Shown one piece after another: positions 5,999 to 10,633 of a stretch of DNA of 10,633 bases. Under the pieces are notes generated by a model. The model ran no database searches, was not told where the DNA came from, and was given only the letters and a program-made list of their open reading frames with translations. Source of the DNA: Stramenopiles sp. TOSAG23-3 (lineage: Eukaryota > Sar). Location of the stretch: NCBI GenBank assembly GCA_900128585.1, contig LT642721.1, positions 741-11,373 on the forward strand. Reading direction: 5' to 3'. The position numbers and the translations under genes are program-made. Numbering within the stretch: position 1 is the stretch's first letter; each line of letters starts with the position of its first letter.

Positions 5999-7858
5999 AT
6001 GAACCTATTAAACTCAGCCCTTGGATCGCTCAGCACTCCGTTGGTCGGGGGCCTCAGTTACGCCTTTGGTCGGAGCGGGGCAGACGTTTCGCAACGTAGT
6101 AACTGCGCAGGTTTGCACCAAAAAATGTTAGCAACACTGCCGACGACTATGGAACCCAAAGAAAGCCTAAGCGACGAGGCTATCAATATGATGGTCGAGG
6201 GGGCAGTTCGCGGTTCCCAGACTTTGAAGAACATGTCGGCCGCCGAACGTGCTCAGTTGGCGAGAAAGTGCGCGAAAAGTTGCGCGCAAGCAACCGTTAG
6301 TATTGTAGACGATACCATCAAATACAAGGGTAGTTACGAGACTGGGCGGGGGGAAGAAACGATCGCGTGGAGTGCTACCGTTGGGACTGTTCGTGAACTC
6401 GCAGAGACGCTCGAAGTCATCGCGGCATCAGGCCCATCTGGCCTTTTGCAACAGCCAACGAGCACTTCGACAAAAGGCGGGAGGACAAAGGCCACCGTCT
6501 TTCCCCGAGGCTTTTACCAGCACATGCTTTTTTCGGGGTACAAAGGGGAACTATGGTTCAAAGAGACGCCGGAGGTCAGCAATCCCATCGACAACCCAGC
6601 AGAAACTTGGCTTCTTCTTGGTGCTGGTAACCAGGCGACCGTGATAGGTTGCGATGTTGCTCACCTGGTCTTTGCCGTCGGTTGTGCACTTGTTTGCAAA
6701 ATCAACCCAGTAAACGATTATTTGAAGACGCACATGGAGAAAGCCTTTGCACCTCTAGTAGAGCTTGGGATAGTTCAGTTTTGCTATGGCGGCATTTCGG
6801 AATCGCAAAAGCTTATTCACGATTCTCGTATAGACGGCATTCACATGACCGGATCAGACAAAACATATGATATAATACAGTTTGGACCGAAACTTGGCGA
6901 GAACCCTGTTCCGTCCCTTAAAAAGATGATTGCAACAAACAAGAAATTGAACAAACTCAACCTGAGCAAGCCGTTCATGGCCGAGTTAGGGTGCTCGACC
7001 CCGTACATAATCTGCCCCGGTAAATGGAATGCTGCTGACATAGACTTTCACGCCCGCGCAGTGGTATCCATGTGTGTGCACAACGGGCACTATAATTGCC
7101 TCGCAGCACAAAATATAATCGTTTCTGCCCATTGGCCGCAGAGGAAAGATTTTGTCGACGCCGTCAGGAAGCATTTACAAGCAACCCAGTCACGTTCCGC
7201 GTATTATCCCGGCGCTGCATCGAGATTAGAGCAGTTTCGAGCAGCCTACGCAGAACAAAAAATCTCAAACTTTAATGGAGGCAAAGCAAGCGATGGTGTG
7301 TTGCCTTGGACAATTATTGAAGGGGTGTCATCAGACAGCCCTGCGTGCAACCATACATGCAGGAACGAGGCGTGGACCGCTTTAATGACGGAAATCGTCG
7401 TCCCTTCCAAATCTGATGCTGATTTTTTAGAGCAAGCTGTAACGTTTTGCAATGAAAAAGTCTGGGGAACCTTGAGCTGTGCTATATTCATGCCCCCAGA
7501 TCTGATCGCGCGCGAGCCAATTGCTTGCGAAGCGGCGGTTGCAAACTTGAAGTATGGTTCCGTGTGCGTCAATGCCCCGACGGGTTTAGGGTACTTTGTG
7601 ACTGCGTGCTCCTGGGGGGGTTACATCGGCCACTGCCCAACGGACATTCAAAGTGGGATCGGGCAGATTCATAACACGCTACTATTTTCGAACGTAGAAA
7701 AGTCGGTCATTCGAGCCCCGTGGAATTCTGCCGTCACTCCAATGTGGTTTCATGACAATGCCAACCACGAAGCGCTGGCAAACGCGGTAGTCGATTTTCA
7801 AGCGTCTCCTAACATGATAGATTTTACCAGAGTGGCACTTGCTGCGGTGAGGGGCTGA
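5999..7858 (+). CDS. Aldehyde dehydrogenase superfamily protein (divergent, bacterial-like clade)
   Basis: This 619-aa protein should oxidise an aldehyde (or handle an acyl-thioester) with NAD(P)+; the substrate is unknown. Visible ALDH elements: LLLGAGN (205-211) and VCKINPVNDY (232-241), with K234 at the conserved cofactor-binding lysine; IHMTGS (281-286), the nucleotide-binding TGS turn; AELG (328-331), with E329 as general base; NGHYNC (362-367), with C367 as the probable catalytic cysteine, 38 residues after E329; and YGSVCVNAP (519-527), the late G-x-V-x-N strand. The GAGN...NPVNDY form in place of the usual PWNxP and VxKP blocks matches a bacterial ALDH subgroup of about 580-600 aa, not classical ALDH1/2. 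The first 50 residues are extra and could be a targeting sequence, but no clear transit peptide shows. ATG start, TGA stop; single exon. It diverges from the D27-like gene and converges with the KH gene. A bacterial or endosymbiont origin is possible but unproven. Confidence 0.9.
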   Translation: MNLLNSALGSLSTPLVGGLSYAFGRSGADVSQRSNCAGLHQKMLATLPTTMEPKESLSDEAINMMVEGAVRGSQTLKNMSAAERAQLARKCAKSCAQATVSIVDDTIKYKGSYETGRGEETIAWSATVGTVRELAETLEVIAASGPSGLLQQPTSTSTKGGRTKATVFPRGFYQHMLFSGYKGELWFKETPEVSNPIDNPAETWLLLGAGNQATVIGCDVAHLVFAVGCALVCKINPVNDYLKTHMEKAFAPLVELGIVQFCYGGISESQKLIHDSRIDGIHMTGSDKTYDIIQFGPKLGENPVPSLKKMIATNKKLNKLNLSKPFMAELGCSTPYIICPGKWNAADIDFHARAVVSMCVHNGHYNCLAAQNIIVSAHWPQRKDFVDAVRKHLQATQSRSAYYPGAASRLEQFRAAYAEQKISNFNGGKASDGVLPWTIIEGVSSDSPACNHTCRNEAWTALMTEIVVPSKSDADFLEQAVTFCNEKVWGTLSCAIFMPPDLIAREPIACEAAVANLKYGSVCVNAPTGLGYFVTACSWGGYIGHCPTDIQSGIGQIHNTLLFSNVEKSVIRAPWNSAVTPMWFHDNANHEALANAVVDFQASPNMIDFTRVALAAVRG

Positions 7859-8082
7859 GTGTTTTTGTAAATTCACGCCTAGTGTGTGTGTGAACGTTGT
7901 TGAACGGAGAAAAGTAAACACGGCCTTGCATTCTTTAAAACACGCACATTTCCTCTCGCGTAAATACAAAGTAATTTAATTTGCACATATTAATATTGTA
8001 CGACGAAATTCTTCTCTTGTCTGAATTAGGTCTGTTTTTTAGGAGTTATAAGTAGATATTTTTTTGTGTTTAAGTATTGCAG

Positions 8083-8244
8083 ACCGAAACTGACGCAAAC
8101 GACCCTCCCCCGACATCCCAATTCACAAACGACAATCCCTTGACTGATTTACAAGACAGACAACGAGCACCTCTAAAACATTTACGCCGCTGCTTGGAAA
8201 ATCACACAACACATACCGATCCGGACCATGCATGGAGTACATGA
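8083..8244 (+). other. Possible alternative 3' exon of the ALDH gene
   Basis: A donor-like GTGAGG at 7847 (three codons before the ALDH stop, phase 0) and an acceptor-like T-rich tract ending in TTGCAG at 8082 would define a 236-base intron. Splicing would replace the last three residues and TGA with 53 codons in phase, ending at TGA 8242-8244, and rich in Thr, Asp, Asn and Pro. The ordinary end (...AAVRG) already looks like a natural family C-terminus, so this is a weak alternative. Confidence 0.15.
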
Positions 8245-8368
8245 TGTGAGAATGATAGTCAACACTAAGTGACAAGGGTATATTGATTAGTAAAACCACA
8301 AAAGCAGAGATAAGTTCGCAGTACATGAAGGAACGTAAACCTCTAATGGTCAAAAGGAGCAGATTCAT
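8123..8368 (-). other. Possible small ORF, 81 codons, with one hydrophobic segment
   Basis: From ATG 8366-8368 the frame runs 81 codons to TGA. It stays open upstream for about 35 more codons (to about 8473) without another ATG. The product has a hydrophobic stretch at about 19-36 (LISAFVVLLINIPLSLSV) and no recognised motif. It could be a small membrane protein, part of the KH transcript's 3' UTR, or a decayed gene or exon. Support is limited to frame length and base composition. Confidence 0.2.
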
Positions 8369-8590
8369 TTTCGCGGTACATGAGAAAGCTGAATTTGCGT
8401 CGATGCCAAAAGACCCGTAGTCAACTTCCTCATACGATGTCTCGCTCGTAAATGAAACAGTCCATGTGTGATTTTAAGATTAATTCTTATAGTGCTTTTT
8501 TGGGGTCGTATATTTTATTACTTCTCTCTCTCTCTTTTATTTCAAATTTGGAAAAATGTACACGAGCCCACGCTGTAGAAACCCTCATCT

Positions 8591-8611
8591 CAATCTTCAA
8601 TCTTCAATCTT
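8591..8611. repeat. Short tandem repeat at the KH gene stop
   Basis: The 7-bp unit CAATCTT occurs three times in a row and spans the KH gene's stop codon (TGA, 8604-8606 on the minus strand). It appears to be a local slippage product at the end of the gene and could change the C-terminus among strains. Confidence 0.7.
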
Positions 8612-10181
8612 CATCGGCCATGTCGGCCCATGAACTAGAAACGCGCCGTTCTATCGCTGGGGGAGGTTTTGGTTTTGCCCCCTCGGTGCCAGCATCACCC
8701 GGGTTCTCCACGTATGTTTCCTTTCCCGCGTCGGCGTCCTCTGCTGTTGCTGCCTGCTTTGCCTCTTTCCTTTTCTCTGCTCGGGCCTTAAACTTCTCTC
8801 TTCTGTCAATCGCTTCGTCGATCAGCTTATTTGCCTCGTCAATATTTTCACGAGTACCAACAATGTAGCACTTCGTCGCATTTTTTGCAATCCTTATTGT
8901 TGCGCCGCTCTCCGCCTGGATACTCCTGATATTTTTTCCCTCCCGCCCCACTACTGCGGATACGGCTTCTCCGAGCTCTCGCTCCTCCTTCAATTCTCCG
9001 GGCTTCACCTCCACCAAAGGCTCGGAGGCAGTTTCCAACAACTTCATAATCATCGCCTCTGCCTTCAAAACATTGTTCTTCGTTCCCATGATAACCATGG
9101 TCGCCGGCGCGTCCTTGTTCTCGGAACTGTTCGCTCGCTTTAGCTTCAGACGGGCGTTGCTCTCCAACTCAACGGCACGGATGCGAGCGCCGCCCTTTCC
9201 CATCACAGCCCCAATACGATCCGTCGGTATCGCAACCCTCCGCTCGAACGAAATATCTCGCATTAGGGTCTCCACCAGGGCTTTTCCTCTCTTCACGGCG
9301 GTCTCCTCCCCGGCAATGGTCACGCTGTTGGTCTCACGATCGACAATGAACGATGCCCCGCACTGGTCTTCCAGCCTTCGGATAGTGGATCCTTTGATAC
9401 CAATGAGGGCAAGTCGGTTCTGCTGCGTTTTCAAATCAATCGTTTCCTTGTAAGCGTTCTCCAAGTCTTTCCCTTTGTCGCCCGCCTTCATGGACTCAAG
9501 CACCTTTCCCTTGGCTTCCTCTACCTGCCGGGGAAGCCCCTTAATGACCACTTCCCGCGGGGGGCCCGCGCTGATGCTCAGCCGCGCTCCCGTTTCCTTC
9601 TCGATTTTTTTAATGTTCGCGCCCGCCTTTCCCACTAGGCGGCCTACGTCCGAGTCATCTATTGGGATAGATTCGACAACCCTCTCCGGGCGGGACGGCT
9701 TTTTCTCTGGGCTCTTCGATGGCGACGGGGCCCTGGGCGTCTTCGGGCGCTTTTGCACAGTGCTCCACGCTTCGCCGTCGTCAATCGGCTCTTCCATTTT
9801 TTGGACGCTGCTTTCCGGGGCGCGCTCAGCCTTCGATTTTTTCTTCGATTTTTTCTTGTTGGGTTTGCTGTCGGTTTTGGCGGCGCCTGTTTTGCTGGGT
9901 GCCGACCCTTCGGGAGCCCGGGTCGGCTCCTTTCCCTTGGTATCTTTCTTCTCGCGCTTCCCGCTCGCCGCCACGGGTTTCTGTTTCTTCTTTTTTTTCG
10001 GACTGTTTTTCTTTTTGGAGGGGGCTGAGTTAGAGGATGCCCGATTCGCGGTATTGCCCTTGCTCTTCTCCACGGCCTCGTCGTCTTCAACCTTTGTTGA
10101 GCGGGAGCATATTGCACCAAGTGCCAGGGTCCCAATACTGCAGGCAGCAAGGGTAATCAAAACCACAGTTTCCTGCTCCAT
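8604..10181 (-). CDS. Membrane-anchored protein with four KH domains
   Basis: This 525-aa protein should bind RNA through four type-I KH domains: KH1 about 168-232 (GKAG loop 184-187), KH2 about 246-308 (GIKG 261-264), KH3 about 314-383 (GKGG 328-331) and KH4 about 398-457 (GREG 412-415). All four GxxG loops are intact. Residues 6-25 form one hydrophobic helix with no cleavage-site pattern, so the N-terminus is probably a membrane anchor facing a lysine-rich, disordered linker (about 40-165) with poly-Lys blocks and SP motifs. A GEAWSTVQKR segment (136-145) and a C-terminal SSSWADMADED tail (515-525) resemble short motifs seen in RNA-associated proteins. KH order and spacing are vigilin- or PCBP-like, but vigilin has about 14 KH domains. 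Anchored KH proteins such as AKAP1 and TDRKH hold mRNA or RNPs at mitochondria; this one could act at the ER, mitochondrion or plastid surface. ATG start at 10179-10181; TGA stop. It converges with the ALDH gene. Confidence 0.9.
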   Translation of the reverse strand: MEQETVVLITLAACSIGTLALGAICSRSTKVEDDEAVEKSKGNTANRASSNSAPSKKKNSPKKKKKQKPVAASGKREKKDTKGKEPTRAPEGSAPSKTGAAKTDSKPNKKKSKKKSKAERAPESSVQKMEEPIDDGEAWSTVQKRPKTPRAPSPSKSPEKKPSRPERVVESIPIDDSDVGRLVGKAGANIKKIEKETGARLSISAGPPREVVIKGLPRQVEEAKGKVLESMKAGDKGKDLENAYKETIDLKTQQNRLALIGIKGSTIRRLEDQCGASFIVDRETNSVTIAGEETAVKRGKALVETLMRDISFERRVAIPTDRIGAVMGKGGARIRAVELESNARLKLKRANSSENKDAPATMVIMGTKNNVLKAEAMIMKLLETASEPLVEVKPGELKEERELGEAVSAVVGREGKNIRSIQAESGATIRIAKNATKCYIVGTRENIDEANKLIDEAIDRREKFKARAEKRKEAKQAATAEDADAGKETYVENPGDAGTEGAKPKPPPAIERRVSSSWADMADED

Positions 10182-10543
10182 CTTCTACAAAAGGGAATGC
10201 ACGTTTTCAAAATTGTGTTATTAATGAACGGTTAAAATTCTTGCTAATAAAATGAACGTCTCCTGTTCCTTTTTTTTTTTACCTATTCTATTTTTTTAAA
10301 TTCCTTTTCTTTCTCTTTATAAAATGTTCGTGCGTAGCTAAGCTGTAGTAGAAAAGATAAAACTATTATGATATATAAAATTCTATTATTATTATTACCT
10401 TTGTTTTATATATAATCCTCCTCCTCCTCTTCTTCTCGTATAATACCAAGAAGAAGAGGTGGTACCGTCGGATTAAATAATAATATACCGTAGTAGGTAT
10501 TATTAGAAATAATTATTATCTTCTTCTTCATTTAAAAGAAGCT

Positions 10544-10584
<41 letters not shown>

Positions 10585-10633
10585 AGATGATATTTAATAA
10601 ATAATAAGTTCCCTCCTTGGTATTCCTACTATA
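10182..10633. promoter_or_regulatory. AT-rich upstream region of the KH gene with microsatellites
   Basis: This holds the 5' leader and promoter of the minus-strand KH gene; no gene is seen. It contains T runs (about 10269-10300), ATT repeats (about 10384-10397), a CCT/CTT tract facing an AAG tract (an 11-bp inverted repeat, 10426-10436 with 10449-10459, loop 12), and a long GA run (about 10547-10583). Confidence 0.65.
10426..10459. repeat. 11-bp pyrimidine/purine inverted repeat
   Basis: CCTCTTCTTCT (10426-10436) and AGAAGAAGAGG (10449-10459) are perfect reverse complements with a 12-base loop. It could form a cruciform or hairpin upstream of the KH gene, but both arms are simple trinucleotide repeats, so chance pairing is likely. 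Confidence 0.5.

Larger units (their letters stand above)
7859..8603. other. Convergent intergenic region, 745 bases, with weakly coding-like middle
   Basis: This gap between the 3' ends of the ALDH (+) and KH (-) genes starts AT-rich, with TGTAA at 7866. The part at about 8083-8476 is visibly richer in G+C than typical intergenic DNA here and has open frames on both strands (see separate entries). A CT run (about 8522-8534) and a CAATCTT repeat (8591-8611) lie near the KH stop. No tRNA-like or rRNA-like fold was recognised. Confidence 0.6.

Noticed and set aside
8472-8603. In-frame open stretch of about 44 codons after the KH gene's TGA, a possible second selenoprotein
   Set aside because: It runs through CT/GA repeats and AT-rich DNA, has no conserved motif, and the WADMADED tail looks like a natural C-terminus.
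9475-10224. 249-codon ORF opposite the KH gene, and other antisense frames
   Set aside because: Rich in Phe, Ser and Leu as expected from the reverse of a lysine-rich coding region; no independent homology.
1-10633. tRNA, rRNA, CRISPR array, IS element or viral gene
   Set aside because: No cloverleaf with a T-loop, no spaced direct repeats and no transposase or viral hallmark protein were seen.

Overview
The window looks like nuclear DNA from a unicellular eukaryote, most likely an alga. It carries five long ATG-initiated genes, each open over its whole length without introns. Their products are eukaryotic (an exocyst subunit, a multi-KH RNA-binding protein) or typical of photosynthetic eukaryotes (a D27-like/DUF4033 protein). 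The gaps between genes are AT-rich and full of microsatellites, while the coding regions are visibly richer in G+C. No bacterial operon features, tRNA, rRNA, CRISPR array or transposase are visible. The exact lineage cannot be fixed from the sequence.

Layout, left to right. (1) 1-250: microsatellite-rich leader with a 42-codon upstream ORF ending 5 bases before the next gene. (2) 251-3019, plus: exocyst Sec8/EXOC4-like protein, 922 aa. (3) 3275-3691, minus: unrecognised 138-aa charged protein. (4) 3692-4375: non-coding, with a long imperfect inverted repeat at 4192-4356. (5) 4483-5412, minus: D27-like (DUF4033) membrane protein whose reading frame is interrupted by one in-frame TGA. (6) 5413-5998: divergent promoter region. 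(7) 5999-7858, plus: divergent aldehyde dehydrogenase family protein, 619 aa. (8) 7859-8603: convergent gap with weakly coding-like frames. (9) 8604-10181, minus: four-KH-domain protein with an N-terminal membrane anchor. (10) 10182-10633: its AT-rich upstream region.

The most notable feature is the minus-strand gene at 4483-5412. The TGA at 4678-4680 falls where the conserved C-terminal C-x3-C motif of D27-like proteins has its second cysteine, and clear homology continues in the same frame for 64 more residues to a TAA. That is the pattern of a selenocysteine codon replacing cysteine. About 36 bases after the TAA, the transcript could fold into an imperfect type-2-like SECIS element (4376-4447) with a UGA/GA core and an A-rich bulge. 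I know of no described D27-family selenoprotein, so this is the best candidate here for something new. Other genes in the window use TGA as an ordinary stop, so a general change of the code is not the explanation.

The five genes have no obvious shared pathway. They cover vesicle tethering, carotenoid-isomerase-like chemistry, aldehyde oxidation and mRNA binding, as expected for a random stretch of a compact eukaryotic genome.
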